DNA of 64,000 bases from Anaeramoeba flamelloides (lineage: Eukaryota; Metamonada; Anaeramoebidae). Shown in pieces: positions 1 to 12,180 of the stretch. The notes under the pieces are model-generated. The model saw only the letters and a program-made list of their open reading frames with translations. It made no database searches and had not been told where the DNA came from. Made by a program: the position numbers and the translations under genes. Positions within the stretch are counted from its first letter, which is position 1, and the number at the start of each line of letters is the position of its first letter. Location: the NCBI GenBank assembly GCA_027625915.1, contig JANTQA010000060.1:1612001-1676000 (forward strand), written 5' to 3'.

Positions 1-465
1 GTGAAATTTTTGATAAAAAGGTTCTTGAAAGAGTTCAATAATCTCGGTTTAATTTATCCACTGAGAATTTCTTGAAACAAAAAATTGTGTTATTTTAAAA
101 CGTTAAATTTTCACCATTATACCCTTTTCTTAGATCTTATCAATCATGCAAAATTTCATTTTACAATTTTCATTTTCCATTTCAGATCTGGAAACACACA
201 ACAATTTCACTAGTTGTTATAAATGGTTTTTACTGTTATTTTTATAAATTTATTATATTTTCAAATTTGAACTTGTGCTTGAAAATCCCTGAAAGACTTT
301 TATTGTATCCATTTCCTTATAAAGATTATTTGTTAATTTTTTTGTTTGTTTTAACTTTTAAACAAGTGGTTTTTGAACAAATTTCGACAGTAAAAAAAAT
401 CATGTTGAGAAGTGAATGAAAAACAGAACAACAACTAAACACACTCCAGTTTGGGGACATAATCC
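1..465. other. AT-rich intergenic stretch, no gene seen
   Basis: No open frame with recognisable protein content on either strand and no RNA gene. The composition is like the rest of the non-coding DNA here. It ends at the TTAA target site of the element that starts at 466. Confidence 0.6.
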
Positions 466-1153
466 TTAAGGGTCTAGTCGTTTATTGTATATTTGCTCCA
501 TACTCATGGGGCTGCTTGAAACTCAGAAGGGAATTGTGAAATTGTCGTCCTTCTATTGATTGACAATATTCAAATAACAAATAAAAAAGATTTACAAAAT
601 TCAATCAAAAAAAAAAAGATGAAAATGCATTTCCAAAACCAAAAAATCAAAATTTATATCAAAATTACCTACTTCTTCTTTTTTTGAATTTCCAAAAATA
701 AAATTTCTTTAATTTAAAACAAATTGATTTTTAAAACTGCAGAATCAATTTAGTTGGATTTAATCTATTATTTGGTTATTTGAAAACTCTCTAAATTTGA
801 CCAAGTATGGATTATGTAATATTCTTTAGGATAATAATAAATCATTTGAAAAATAAAAAGGAAAGAAAAAAAAAATCTTTGGGATCTCAAAAAGTGTAAA
901 AGGGCAACACTTCAGAATCAACACAAATGTTTTCAAAATGATAATTCACAACCATTCTAATTTGAAATTGAGTGTCAGTCTTTAGCACTTTTTTCTAAAA
1001 ATTTCCACTTTTTTGTAGGTTGATTTTGTATGATCGATCGTGTTTAACATGTTGGTTAGTTTTTGATTGGTATTAGTCACTCATAAAAATTATATATTTT
1101 TTTTAATCCATTTCAGAAAAAATTCTTTTTAGTCATAATGACTCAACCCTTAA
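466..1153. mobile_element. TTAA-flanked non-autonomous DNA element, copy 1
   Basis: The segment is bounded by TTAA at 466-469 and TTAA at 1150-1153. Inside these, the left end reads GGGTCTAGTCGTTTATTG and the right end, reverse-complemented, reads GGGTTGAGTCATTATGAC, so the termini form an imperfect inverted repeat. Two similar units at about 41659-42414 and 62488-63184 share the left end (GGTCTAGTCATTTAC), the following 'gctccatactca'-like stretch and much of the interior. A TTAA target with GGG/CCC-type ends is typical of piggyBac-class transposons. No transposase frame is present, so this is a MITE-like derivative. The superfamily assignment is inference. Confidence 0.65.
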
Positions 1154-1444
1154 GTCAGAATTTTTGAAAGTAAGATTATTTTGAAAGTTTCACTAAGATT
1201 ACTAATATTTCTGAAAGATTAAAAAAGAATGGAATTATATCACTTTTGAAATTTCTGTATTATAGATCCAATAGTAAATTTAAATAATGATTATTTCGGA
1301 AAAAAAGTGAAACAAGGGAAAAAGTTCAATAATTTTAATAATTGGAAAACCTAACTAACAATTCAAATTAATGCCAAATAATAAAAGAAAAAATAAAGGA
1401 AAAAGAGCAAAAAGGTGGATTAAACATGTTAAAAATTTTTAATA

Positions 1445-2145
1445 TAGTCAGTTCCACTTTTAAGGTCCAAACTTCAAGGAAAATCAAGGCACGATAAAAA
1501 TCTCAAATCAAGGGACAAAATTCAAATTTTTTTTTTGACAAATTATATTACTATAATCTGAATTCAGTACCTTACGATTGTGGAAAAAAAGTGAGACGGG
1601 AAAAAAAGTTCAACCACGGTTTTTAATTGGGAACCTTATTGAAAACAAAAAGTAAAATCAATAAAAAGAAGAAACCACTTAACTTCAAATAATAATCCAT
1701 TATATTATTTTCAGTCAACCCAACATATACAATTTAAGTCTACTTGATTTATCGAAATTGTTTTTGTGGTTTTGGAGATCTCAAAAATAGTCAATTTTTT
1801 GAACAAATTTTTAAAATATTGATCAATCAAAGCCAATACCAAAAGGTAGTATTAAAAAAACTTTTATTGTGGCTAATACTTCATATTGTCTTTATAAATT
1901 TATTTATTCTTTTTTTCATTGATCTTACGTTGAATTTTTAGTTATGTTCCCAATTAACAATCGTGGTTGAACTTTTTTTTCCTGTCTCACTTTTTTTCCA
2001 CAATGGTAAGGTACTGAATTTTGATTATAGTAATATAATTTGTCAAAAAAAAAATTCCAAATAAAGTGCCTTAATTTGAGATTTTTTTGTTGCTTAAATT
2101 TTGTTAAAAGTTTGTATCTTAAAAGTGGAACTGACTGCTCTACTT
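1445..2145. mobile_element. Foldback/MITE element with ~195 bp inverted arms (family P)
   Basis: The left arm, about 1445-1640, begins AGTCAGTTCCACTTTTAAGG. The right arm, about 1950-2145, ends with its reverse complement (CTTAAAAGTGGAACTGACT), and the two stay similar over their whole length. The roughly 300 bp interior carries no recognisable protein. A compact copy made of little more than the two arms lies at 20060-20253 with CAGT ends next to TA, which points to a Tc1/mariner-type MITE. Interior sequence of this family also occurs at about 35800-36218. Confidence 0.6.
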
Positions 2146-2420
2146 ATTATTATGGGGTTTTTCTTTGATTGATCAATTCATTAATAATTTGTTGAAATAA
2201 TGCACATATTTACGATCTCACAAAATATCTCTTCAGATTTTGATAAAAAAGTAGATTCAAATTTTTTTTTGTTGGGTTGACTGAAAATAATATAATGGAT
2301 TATTATTTGAAGTTAATATCTTTTGTACTTTCAATTGATTTTACTATTTTTTTAGTTAGGTTTCCAATTAAAAATCCTATTGAATTTTTTTTCATCTTGG
2401 ACTTATTTTTCGATCTGAAT
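2146..2420 (-). mobile_element. Partial inverted copy of family P
   Basis: Read as its reverse complement, this stretch matches about 1600-1850 of the neighbouring element: shared landmarks are the CAGTCAACCCAACA block, GATCAATCAAAG, and the TAATCCATTATATTATTTTCAG region. It is therefore a second, end-truncated copy lying head to head with the first, directly downstream of H2B. Confidence 0.5.
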
Positions 2421-2617
2421 TACTAATTATTCGAATTCATCTAATATTGAGAATAACTTTAAAAAAGTTTTTTTTTTGGATAGGTTCATTCTCTGGCTGT
2501 CTTGTGTAATAAAAAAAACCTGAAAATAAAAAAAATAAAATATAAAATAAAAAATAAAAAAAACAAGTAAATTTTTGATGGTTTTTGTTTATTAATAAAA
2601 GGGTTTTTAAAAAAGAT

Positions 2618-2962
2618 TTAATCATCTTTGTGTGTAGCGTTTGAGTATTTGGTTACAGCTTTGGTTCCTTCAGAAACAGCATGTCTTGCAAGTTCACCTG
2701 GTAACAGTAATCTTGTGGCAGATTGGACTTCCCTGGATGTGATTGTTCCTCTTTTGTTGAATCTGGCCAAGTTAGATGCTTCCATTGCAAGCCTTTCAAA
2801 GACATCCATGACAAATGAATTCATGATCCTCATAGCTTTGTTGGAGATACCAATTTCTGGGTGGACTTGTTTTAAGACTTTGTATACATATGTTGAGTAT
2901 GTTTCTACTCTTCTTTTTCTTTTTTTGGTTTCGTCTTCCTTGTTAACTGTTTTTTTGGACAT
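2618..2962 (-). CDS. H2B: Histone H2B
   Basis: A core nucleosome histone that pairs with H2A. The 114-residue product has a short Lys/Arg-rich tail (residues 1-20), then the histone fold: [19 protein letters not shown] (alpha-1), [16 protein letters not shown] (alpha-2), [27 protein letters not shown] (alpha-3 to alpha-C). The C-terminus AVTKY keeps the Lys that is ubiquitinated in animals and yeast (human K120), followed by an unusual acidic end (THKDD). The tail is shorter than the animal one, giving 114 against about 125 residues. It starts at an ATG, ends in TAA, and has no intron. On the minus strand an AATAAA-like motif lies about 25 bp after the stop. It is a single copy here without a divergent H2A partner, which is unusual compared with many protists. 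Identity is certain. Confidence 0.97.
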   Translation of the reverse strand: MSKKTVNKEDETKKRKRRVETYSTYVYKVLKQVHPEIGISNKAMRIMNSFVMDVFERLAMEASNLARFNKRGTITSREVQSATRLLLPGELARHAVSEGTKAVTKYSNATHKDD

Positions 2963-5570
2963 TTTGTATTAAGTTATGTTATTTAAGTAAATAAAAAAAA
3001 TGATTCTTTATTTATGAAAATTTTTTGAAAAATAAACCACTACCCAATAAATTGTTTTGAAAACAAGTTGGGATTTAGGTGAGGTTTTATTTTTGTTAAT
3101 TTTTTTTTTAAATTTATTTTTTGTTACTCATTTGAAAAAATAATCCAATAAAATTGTGATTTTTGATATTCAATAATTAATAGAGAATTTTTATATAATT
3201 TTATGTTTTAGTATTGAGAAGAAGAAACTCAACGGATTTTAATATCAAAACGAATCAAAAATTCTAGATCATTTTGAAAAAGAAAATAGAAAAGAATTTG
3301 TTTGTGTTTTAAAAAATGTCAAACAATTCTAGGAAATTAGAATCATTCAATGAATTTTATGGACTTATTCCTTGAAACATAGTGTTATTTCTTTATCAAA
3401 GAACTTTGTTTATTCATCAACAGACTAACATGACACTCTTTCAAAAACATAATTGTGTTAATTAAAGAAACGTAAAAATATTGGATTAATTCCAAACAAA
3501 AAAATTATTCCAAGATTTCAATAAAAAAATCACTATAATTTTTAGCTTTTCCTATAATTAATATCAAGATAAATTCTGTTGAACTGAGTGGAAATTTAAC
3601 AAAAAAATAGTTGATAGAGTTGTGTCATTTGTTCATATCAATAATTATTGTTGAAATTTTTCAACAATTTTTTGTTCTTTTTTTGAAGAATAATAAATTA
3701 AAATTCAAATACTTCTGTTGACTGTAACAATTTTAGATCGTCTTTGAATTAGAAGTCTCAAATTTTAACTTCAAATTCTCTCTTTAACATATTCGGTGGA
3801 GTGTCGTCTAACCCTTTACAATAAATCCAATACATTTTTTGTTCTACTTGTTTTATCATTTTAGACACACCGATTTAGATTGTTTGATTTTAAATTATTT
3901 TCTTTTGTTCATTTAGATAAAGTTTATTTCTTCATAAAAACAATTAATTATGGGAAACTTAAATCTGTTTTTAAATTACTTTTTGAAAAAATACTCTAAA
4001 TTGAGGGTTTTTTATTTTTTGTCTTTTTGGATTTTCAGCTATTTCAAAAGTTATAGATAGAAGTTTATGGGGAAACAAAAAGAATTGAATAAAAACATCT
4101 CTATCAAAACTACAAAGAATTATATTACCACCACTACTCAATTCAATTCTTTCAAAATTTCACCTCTTTATTTTGTAAATACTGCGATTTTGCAATAAAT
4201 AAATGTAAATATTTATTTCAAATCAAAATTTATTTTAAATATTTCTGCTCTTACAAAAATAGCCTAATAAAAATGTATTTCTTGGAGTTATCAAACGAAA
4301 TTAATGTTTATTGTCTCAAAATATCATTTCTAAACGATGTTGTAAAGATCTTTTGGATTTTCTTCAGCTTATAAACTAGAAAAATACTTTGGGATGTTAA
4401 CTAAAAATTTTCAATTTTTAATTGGAAAATAAGAGTATTATTGCTACAATCAAATTAGAAGAATAAAAATCTTTGTCTTAGATTTAACTAAGGAAGTTTA
4501 TGTTATTATTTTAAAAATATCATTTCTAAATGACGTTGCAAAGATCTTTTGGATTTTCTTCAGCTTATAAAATAGAAAAATATTTTGGAATTAAACAAAA
4601 ATTTTCTTTTTTTAATTGGAAAATCACAGTAATGAGATTCCTTTGAAATTCAATGTTCATTTTTTTTTCGAGAAGGATTCAATTAGGAACGGTGAGACAA
4701 AAGGATTACAAATGGTATTTGTTTTTAAATTTATTAATCAAAATTTTCATTCAGCTTTCTAAAAAAAGATTTGAAAAATGTTACTTTTCAAATTTATATT
4801 TCTTTAAACAATCTTAAATGGTTAATTTGTCTTTTAGAATTGGAAACTTTGACGGGTTTTAATTCTTCGAGAAGTGATTTTTTTTTGTGAAGCTGAAGAA
4901 AAATATTAATGTTTTTATTTGCAAATTAACCTTAATTAATGATAACAGAAACAATTGTGTATTATGAAATGACAGAGAACTCGATGAAAAATATAAAAAG
5001 GATTTCAAATGAATTGTTAGAACACTGGAATTTTAAATTGGAAAAAGGATACAATTTTGGATTTTAATCCTCTTTTATTTTGATACTCTTTGTTACATTT
5101 ATAATTCTTATTTCACTGCTCTTATTTAAGAAAAAAACATCAACCCATCAAATATAGAACATTAAATACAATCTATTTCTTAAAAATTCTGTTGCAAAAT
5201 TGAAAAATGAAGTGAAAATTCATAACCATTTTTTTTTTTCAAACAGACAAAATAAAGAGAAAAAAAAATAATTGATAAGCAGTTTGTTAGGTTGAATCTT
5301 CAAGAACCTTTTAAATACACCTTAACTCAAAGGAGATCCCCCCTGTTGTGATTGAGAGAACTGAAAAGTCCAAATAAAAATATCTCTCAATATTAAAAAA
5401 ATCTCCTTTGCAATTAAAAAGAAACCTCAACTAATGTTAATTTAACCGAACCATAAAGAACAAAACAATAAAAAACTTTGTTAAATGAAAAATAAGCTAT
5501 CCGTTAAAATTTCTATGAATTCATTTTTTTCTTTTTTGAAACAAATTTCTTTGCTTTATCATTTGAAATC
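2963..5570. other. Intergenic stretch between H2B and SGF29
   Basis: No gene was recognised on either strand. The sequence is AT-rich with many short homopolymers. It holds the direct repeat at 4319-4630. The last ~250 bp, before the SGF29 start, is slightly less AT-rich (for example a GGAGATCCCCCC block near 5331-5342) and probably contains the SGF29 promoter, but no clear TATA box or initiator can be assigned. Confidence 0.5.
4319..4630. repeat. Direct repeat, two ~115 bp units 192 bp apart
   Basis: Units at about 4319-4432 and 4511-4628 share the stretch AAAGATCTTTTGGATTTTC, then TTCAGCTTATAAA, TAGAAAAATA.TTTGG, and TTTTTAATTGGAAAAT. Scattered substitutions mark it as an old local duplication. 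It has no coding content. Confidence 0.65.
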
Positions 5571-8500
5571 ATGTTTACCAACAAACAAAAGGAACTCGAA
5601 GAATACTGCCAAAAACTCTATAATGAGGAATTGAACTATTTGAAAGTCTCAAACCAAATCAAAAAAACACTACCAAAAGTCGTCAAAAATAAAAACAATC
5701 CAAAATTTAATAAACCAGTACAAGATTTGCTACTTTTACATGATCAAGTAAACGAGGTTGTGGATAAAAAAATTGAAATTGCCACGAAAAGCCTTGATAT
5801 AACACAAAATTTGTTGAAACAAATCGTTACACAGGAACTTTCACGTGAACTACCTTTATTCCGAGGAAAATCGTAAAATCAAATTTTTTTCCTTTTAATT
5901 TTTTTCAAAATCAATTATTTCTGATTTTGTCTGATCGCAAAAAATTTCAATCAAAGGTTTTTTACAAATTGAGCTTTTTTAGTCAAGTTATTTTTCAATA
6001 GTTTCGGACTTTAAAAAATAGGTTATTTTTATTTGAATACATATTCTTCAATAGATTTTCTGTGTAGGTACCCAATATTTAATTTAATTTTCAATTAAAA
6101 TAAATTGTATTTTGAAAATAAACTCTTACTTTTTAAACTCTTACTTTCTAAACTCTTACTTTCTCCCTTGTAAACATTAAGATGGTAAAAGAGAAGGTTT
6201 TAAAAAAAACCTGCGTGCATGATACCGAACCTATTTTTCTGATTTTTATTATCAACCATTTCTTGATATAAACCCATTTCCAATAATAACAACTTATTTT
6301 AAAAAGAGATGTTTTGATGAGAACATGGATTACCACAATTTTGGCAATAAATCCTTGGTAATATTATAGAACCATGGAAAAATCAGAAAATTACTGTTAG
6401 TCCTACATTATCACGATAATCATAAAACCGCGATAATCCACAAAAATCACAAAATAGCAAGAAACGGCAAAATAGTGATAAAATATTTTTTTTGAATTAA
6501 CACTACAAAAAAATCTCATGAATTTTACAAATCTTTGAGACTTATACACCCCCCTTCAAAAAAATTTGAAAGTATCCGGTTGGGGTATAAAATGTCACCA
6601 AGTGTTTGGAAGTTATGAAAGACAGAGAACTTTAGTAAAAGGAATGGTTATTTTTTGAAGTTGAAAAAAAAATGTTTTCTTTTCATTTAATATCTTTTTC
6701 GAACTAATGGTATTTTAATTCTAAATGGGAGAAAGATTTCACTTCCTTTTCCAGATTTTTTTTTTTTTTAAGGGACTTGTAGCTATTATTATTATTTTTT
6801 TTTTTTGACCAATTTCTAAATAAGGAAACCTTATCCAGAAATATGTTTAATATTGAAAATAAACAGGGAATTTCAAATCTAAGTAATTGTCAAACTTTTC
6901 TCAATCTCTATTAAATTTAGGTAAAAAAATTAATAGAGACTAGCACCTTAATAAATACACTTCCCAAAGAAATAGGCTACACTTTGAGGTTTCTGTCTCC
7001 ATTTTTAAAAGGAAATTGAAAATGAAGTGACAATTTTTTAACATTTATAATTCAAATATCAGCATTGTAAAATCTCCTATGAATTTCATGATCAACAAAT
7101 AATCATCCATTTAACAATGCACTTGAATATAAAATAGATTTGTTGTTTTAAAAATGGAATTATTGCACTCACAAGTTAAATAACCAAAAAGAAGAAAGAG
7201 TAATTGTCCTTCTTATTAGTGATCGATCAAAAAAATACTTTAAACTCACGAAGTGTTTTTCTCTCCAATACAAAAAGAAGAATAACAAAAAGAAAAAAAA
7301 AAAACAAACGTACAAATAATCACAATAATTAGCGATACTCTGGCTAGGTTAGTTGGGAAAGATTTTGGAAAATTAATCACCCCATTCAAACTTGAACCCA
7401 ATAAAGAAACCATTTAAACCCAACGAACATTCTTTAACGGTCCCGAGAAGGGTTTGCCAGTTTTGTAAGAATTTTTATTCAGAGCAATTTATAATACGAC
7501 AGTAGATTGGTATAGCTTTAATTTACATTTTCTTATTACTGATGTTGATCTAAAGGATCGATCGATCTGTCAACCAAAACAAAACTAAAATACAAAAAAA
7601 CTTTTGATCTGATCCTTGATTGAATCAAGTATCTTTTTTGTTATTTTTTAAAAAATTCTTTAAAAAGATCTGCTTTTTTTGATGAAATAAATTTTTTCTT
7701 TTTATAAATATCGTTGAAATCACCTAAAATTCATCAATTATTTTATCCCGATTATTTTTTTATGACAATATTTAGGTATTTATCACATTTTTAGGCAATT
7801 ATTGAGATTTTATAGAATATCACCATTTTATATCAATAAACACGCTATTATCAATTGCCATGATTTTCTAATAAAATCGTTTTATTAATGTGTGGACTTT
7901 TTTGGTAAATTTCTGAAAATGTGATTATTTGCGAGAAAAACAAATATTTTTTTCTTTTATGTCTGTATTGATTTCTAAACTATCAACACATATGTCAACT
8001 TTTTGTAATTTTAGAACCCATCCCACCCACAAATTAAAAAATTATTATTTTTCTCGCAAATAATCACATCACAAATAATCTCAATTTTGGTATTTTCCCA
8101 CTTTTTTAAAATTTTTATCAAGTTTTCTATTTTAAAAAAGTCAAAAATTATTGAGAACCAAAATTTTTATCAAGTTTTCTATTTTAATAAAGTGAAAACT
8201 CAACATTGGAATACGGGTGAGAGGTTGATGTATGGGGAAAAGCACCCCCCCCCCCCCTTTTTTTTTTTTTTTTAAAGTTTTCACTATATTAAAACATAAA
8301 ATTCGGGCAAAATCATAAAAAAAAAGACTTCACCCTTTTAAAATGGTTGTAAATAGTAAAGGAAAATTTCGTGAATTGTAAAAGATATCGTAAAATCCTC
8401 CAATGAAAAAATATTATTTTTAAAATAACATTTCTTGAATAATGTTGTTTAAATAAAGAAAACATTTAATACGGAATATACTTGACCCCATTGATACTAT

Positions 8501-10182
8501 TACAAGTTAATTTTCATTTTAAAAAATAAATTCAAAAAATCAAAGTACAAAAAACTTTGGAATCAAGTCTATAAAATTGTTCTTTGGGCTGAAATTATAA
8601 GAAAATGGTTTATACGATATATGAAAAGAATGGTATATTAACTAGCAAATATTTTTTCTTTTTATTTTTAAAATGAACATTTACTAAATATACTGTCTAT
8701 GTTAAACGAATTAATTTGAAAGAATATAAATATTTTAAAAAAATAACAAAACAATCAATTATGAAAAGTAAATGAAAATTTTATTTACCAATTGACAAAT
8801 CATCAAAGAAGCAAACAACAACATTTTACAAAATGACCACTTGGTAATTTTAAATTTGTTTTCAATACCAGAAATTGAAATGTTGAAGAAAAAAGATGGG
8901 AATTATCCTATATGCAACTTTTGGTTTAAAAAGCACTTAAAATTTATTTATTGAAAATAGTGAGGAAATAAAGAAAAATATACCAAAATACAAAAAAAAA
9001 ACAAATAGATAAAATAAAAGAAAAAGAATATTAAAAATATTAAGTGATGTAGAACTGAAAAATATTGCATCATTTTTTGAGATTTTTTTAAATATTTTTT
9101 CTCAAGAAAAATAAAATTTATATTACCAAACTCAGAAAAAAAAAAAACAAAAACAGTAAGCCTTTCCAGAATTTATTTCTATTTAATCAAAAAGTAATTT
9201 GCACACCCATAAGGGGCAATTTTCATTAAAAGTTATTTAGTAGTTGCTAAAACTTATTATTATTTCCATTAATTAAGAACTTGTAAACTTTGATTTTTAA
9301 TTGAATGAAAACGTTATATGCCCCTCTTTTTTTCTCCTTATAAGTGATAAAAATATCTTTTATTTATTTATTTTTTTCAAAAAGAAAAAATAAGAAGTTT
9401 ATTTCTCATAAAATAAAACCAACCAATATTTGTATTTAATTAAATCAAAGACTCTATCGAATAAATTCAGATTCTGTAAAACTGCCACCCCTTGATATTT
9501 TTTACTCTATAACCCTTCTTACCAATATAAAGAAAATTCTACCAAGGGGAAAAATTTAAAAATATAATAATGAAGTTTTCAACTTTATCCTCTCTAATAA
9601 ATAAATAAAAAAACCCTGAGAATTAGACCATTTTGCGATATTAACTTTCTTTTCTCTTTCATAAATTAACTATATCTCTATATTATTTCTTTTATTCCCC
9701 CCCCACTAAATAGTCTCCCCCCTCAGCTATGTGGAAAAGTTCAACCAAAAGAAAATTATATTGCCCAGCCTGGTGATCTCGTTTGTACAGCTATCTCCAA
9801 CGACCTTGGAAGCGTTGATTGGGTGTTGTGCCATGTAAAATTATTTAATCATGAAAAACAAGAATATTGTCTCGTAGACTATTTTGATGAAAATAACAAA
9901 AGCCCAATTAAACACATAGCGAAACCTGATAAGGTTATGCCATTACCAACATCACTTTCCTTACACCATTTACCTTCAACAGAATTCGAGAAGAATACCA
10001 AGGTTTATGCAATGTACCCAGACACAACCACATTTTACCCTGCCAAGGTTTTGTCTTCGCCTGGTGAGAGACGCACGTCTACCTTCCAAACCTATTATTA
10101 CGTTTTAGAGTTTGAAGGGGATACTGTACCTAACCACGATATTTATTCTCGTTGGGTAATACCTATACCAAAAAAACTCTAA
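5571..10182 (+). CDS. SGF29: SGF29-like SAGA/ATAC subunit, tandem Tudor reader (two exons)
   Basis: SGF29 docks the SAGA/ATAC acetyltransferase module on H3K4me3 chromatin. My model joins exon 1 (5571-5872) to exon 2 (9714-10182), giving 256 residues against about 293 in human. Exon 1 encodes the N-terminal helical/coiled-coil half and ends in ...ELPLFRGK; exon 2 opens with LPPQLCGKVQPKENY. Together they mirror the human junction LPLWIGKPGDKPPPLCG. The double Tudor follows: QPGDLVCTAI, SVDWVLCHV, VDYFDE, then YAMYPDTTTFYPAKVL and VLEFEGD. Tyr202, Tyr209 and Phe234 sit where the methyl-lysine cage of human SGF29 lies (Y238, Y245, F264). The donor is TC|GTAAAA (phase 2) and the acceptor ACTAAATAG|T restores the frame exactly. 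Start is the first ATG, stop TAA. The intron is 3,841 bp. Identity of the Tudor half is very likely; the exon join is strongly supported by phase and alignment. Confidence 0.88.
7919..8069. repeat. Perfect 22 bp inverted repeat, 107 bp loop
   Basis: The arm at 7919-7940 reads ATGTGATTATTTGCGAGA plus AAAA; the arm at 8048-8069 is its exact reverse complement. It lies inside the SGF29 intron, so the transcript could fold here. It may mark the ends of a small decayed foldback element. Confidence 0.7.
8109..8193. repeat. 52 bp tandem duplication
   Basis: The block AATTTTTATCAAGTTTTCTA followed by TTTTAA.AAAGT occurs at 8109-8141 and again at 8161-8193. It is nearly identical, so a recent local duplication. 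Confidence 0.75.
8250..8272. repeat. Poly(C)-poly(T) homopolymer block
   Basis: A run of C is followed directly by a run of T (about 11-13 of each) inside the SGF29 intron. It is an outlier in an otherwise C-poor region. Length in the assembly may be unreliable because such runs are prone to sequencing error. Confidence 0.7.
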
Positions 10183-10933
10183 TAAATTTAAAACATTAAT
10201 TTTTTAAATTTTTCCAAATAATTTTTCATTATTCCTGTTAATTTTTTCGTTTTTTTTTATATCTTTACACCTTTTCAATTATTTTAGTTATAAATTGTTA
10301 AATTTGGCAAAAAAAAAAAATAATTAATAATTCAATATTTCATTTTTTTTTTCTTTTTTTTTCTTTTTTTATTTTTCTAAGCTATAAACATGTTGAAAAC
10401 TAAAAGTAATTCCAATTAAAAAAGAAAAAAAATCACTAAAAATGATTTAATCATTTTATTAAATTTTATGTCAACAAAAATAATTTAGATCTTGTATAAT
10501 GTTACGATCCAATTCTTATATTTCTTGATCTGAAGAGTAGTTTAAATTTTTCCATAAAATTACAAGGTAAACTAAATTATAACAATTTGGACACACTTTA
10601 AAAAGTTGAAAGAATAAAAATGCCACACTTTATTTTCAATTTGGAAAAAAATTAGATTTTACAAAACTATTTCATTTTTTGTCTTTTCTATTTTGTTAAC
10701 ATACTCTTTTTTCCAGTCATCCTAATCTATTGTTTTTGAATTGCACAATTGTTTCCAATTATTTATAGTAAGGTTAGTGCTGTATTTGTTAAACGGAATA
10801 ATCCACATACAATTAGTTGATGGTATCTTAACATATGATCAATAAATAATTATTGGTGAAATTTCAACATATTTACTCCTATAATAATATATTCCTTTGT
10901 TTCATCATTCTAGATAAATAGATTTTATTATTT

Positions 10934-10976
<43 letters not shown>

Positions 10977-12180
10977 TATTCATTTATTTAGATAAAATTA
11001 GTTTTAATATTAAAAAAATAATACCGTGGTCAACTTAAATGTGGTTTAATATTATGCAAGGAAAAATATAATAAATTGGGTTTTTTTTTGCTGGTTTTTG
11101 TTAACAATTATATACAAATTTATGGTATGGTGTTTATTTGGCAGTCTAAATTAATGAAAAAACTTAGTACCAAATTTATGCTACAAAAATTGTAACTCAA
11201 TTTAATCATAAAAATTCAGACTCTGTGATCATAAATTTTTAAACAAAGAAATCCCAAAAAAGTGCCTTAATTATGTTTTTATGTACCTTGAATTTCTTCT
11301 AATGATTGTACATTCAAATTATCACTATAACAATAAAAAATTTTACTTAAAGATCGACTTTATTATTAAAAATCTATTATATTTATTTAAGATATGGTTA
11401 AACCACCCTTTTCTATTTATATCTTCTTTCCTTCATCTATTTACATATTTCCAAAATTAATAAATTTTCAACAAAAAGCCAATTTTTTATTTTAATAATC
11501 ACTTGATAAAAATATCCCCAGATTTATAAATTCTTAAAGTAATTTGAAAAATTATTAATTTCAGAAAAAATCTAGCTTAATTTTCATTATGTTTTCCAAA
11601 AAAAGGTTGGTTTTAAAAAGAAGGGATAAATTGAATTATTTAATTTAGTAAATGAGTTCTATTTTAAACACCCCTTTTAGATTGGTAGACTTTAATGATT
11701 TATCTAACTTCTTGCCCTTTTTTTTTTTTTTTAGAAAATGAATGAAAAATTTTGTTCCATTTATTTTGAAATTAACTATTATTTTTGTTGAATATTTTTT
11801 TTATTATTAGTCTTTTTATAAATATAAATAATTTAAGTGACAAGTAAATCATTTTAATTTTTTTCCTCAAAGATAATTGTTTGTCATTATTTACACAAGG
11901 ATACAATTAAACCTGATTTGTAACCTAATTTATCAACTTTTGGGTTATGAGTTATCATATATAAATGTGTCCATTTTTACCAAATTCAATTTCCAGTAAA
12001 AAGATCTTGATCCCTTTTAATAAAAGATTTTGATCAAAAAATGAAAAGAAAAATTTGTCAAACATTTTTATTTTTAGGAAATCTCACTTTTAGTAATTTC
12101 TGATAGTAAGACAAAATTAAATTACAAATTTATTCTTATTTTTACAAACATATGAAAAATAAATCAAATAATGAATATTT
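10183..12180. other. Intergenic stretch after SGF29
   Basis: AT-rich, with a (TA)n microsatellite at 10938-10974 and many A or T runs. No recognisable gene is present. A LINE remnant begins at its right edge; an upstream endonuclease frame was looked for and not found. Confidence 0.5.
10938..10974. repeat. (TA)n microsatellite
   Basis: About 18 uninterrupted TA units, ending in a GATATT flank. Similar AT dinucleotide runs are seen at about 20024-20059 and 44425-44455. Confidence 0.9.

Larger units (their letters stand above)
5873..9713 (+). other. Giant 3.84 kb intron of the SGF29 gene
   Basis: It begins GTAAAATC and ends with a C-rich pyrimidine tract and CCACTAAATAG. It is AT-rich and contains a 22 bp perfect inverted repeat (7919-8069), a 52 bp tandem duplication (8109-8193), a C/T homopolymer block (8250-8272) and a somewhat GC-richer island around 7330-7580. 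No transposase or host exon could be proven inside. Confidence 0.75.

Noticed and set aside
2628-2972. A 114-residue frame on the plus strand over H2B
   Set aside because: Antisense shadow of the histone H2B gene.
9823-10182. SGF29 exon 2 as a stand-alone gene starting at TTG
   Set aside because: The frame is open upstream to the acceptor at 9713 and reads LPPQLCGKVQPKENYIAQPGD, conserved family sequence, so the TTG is internal.
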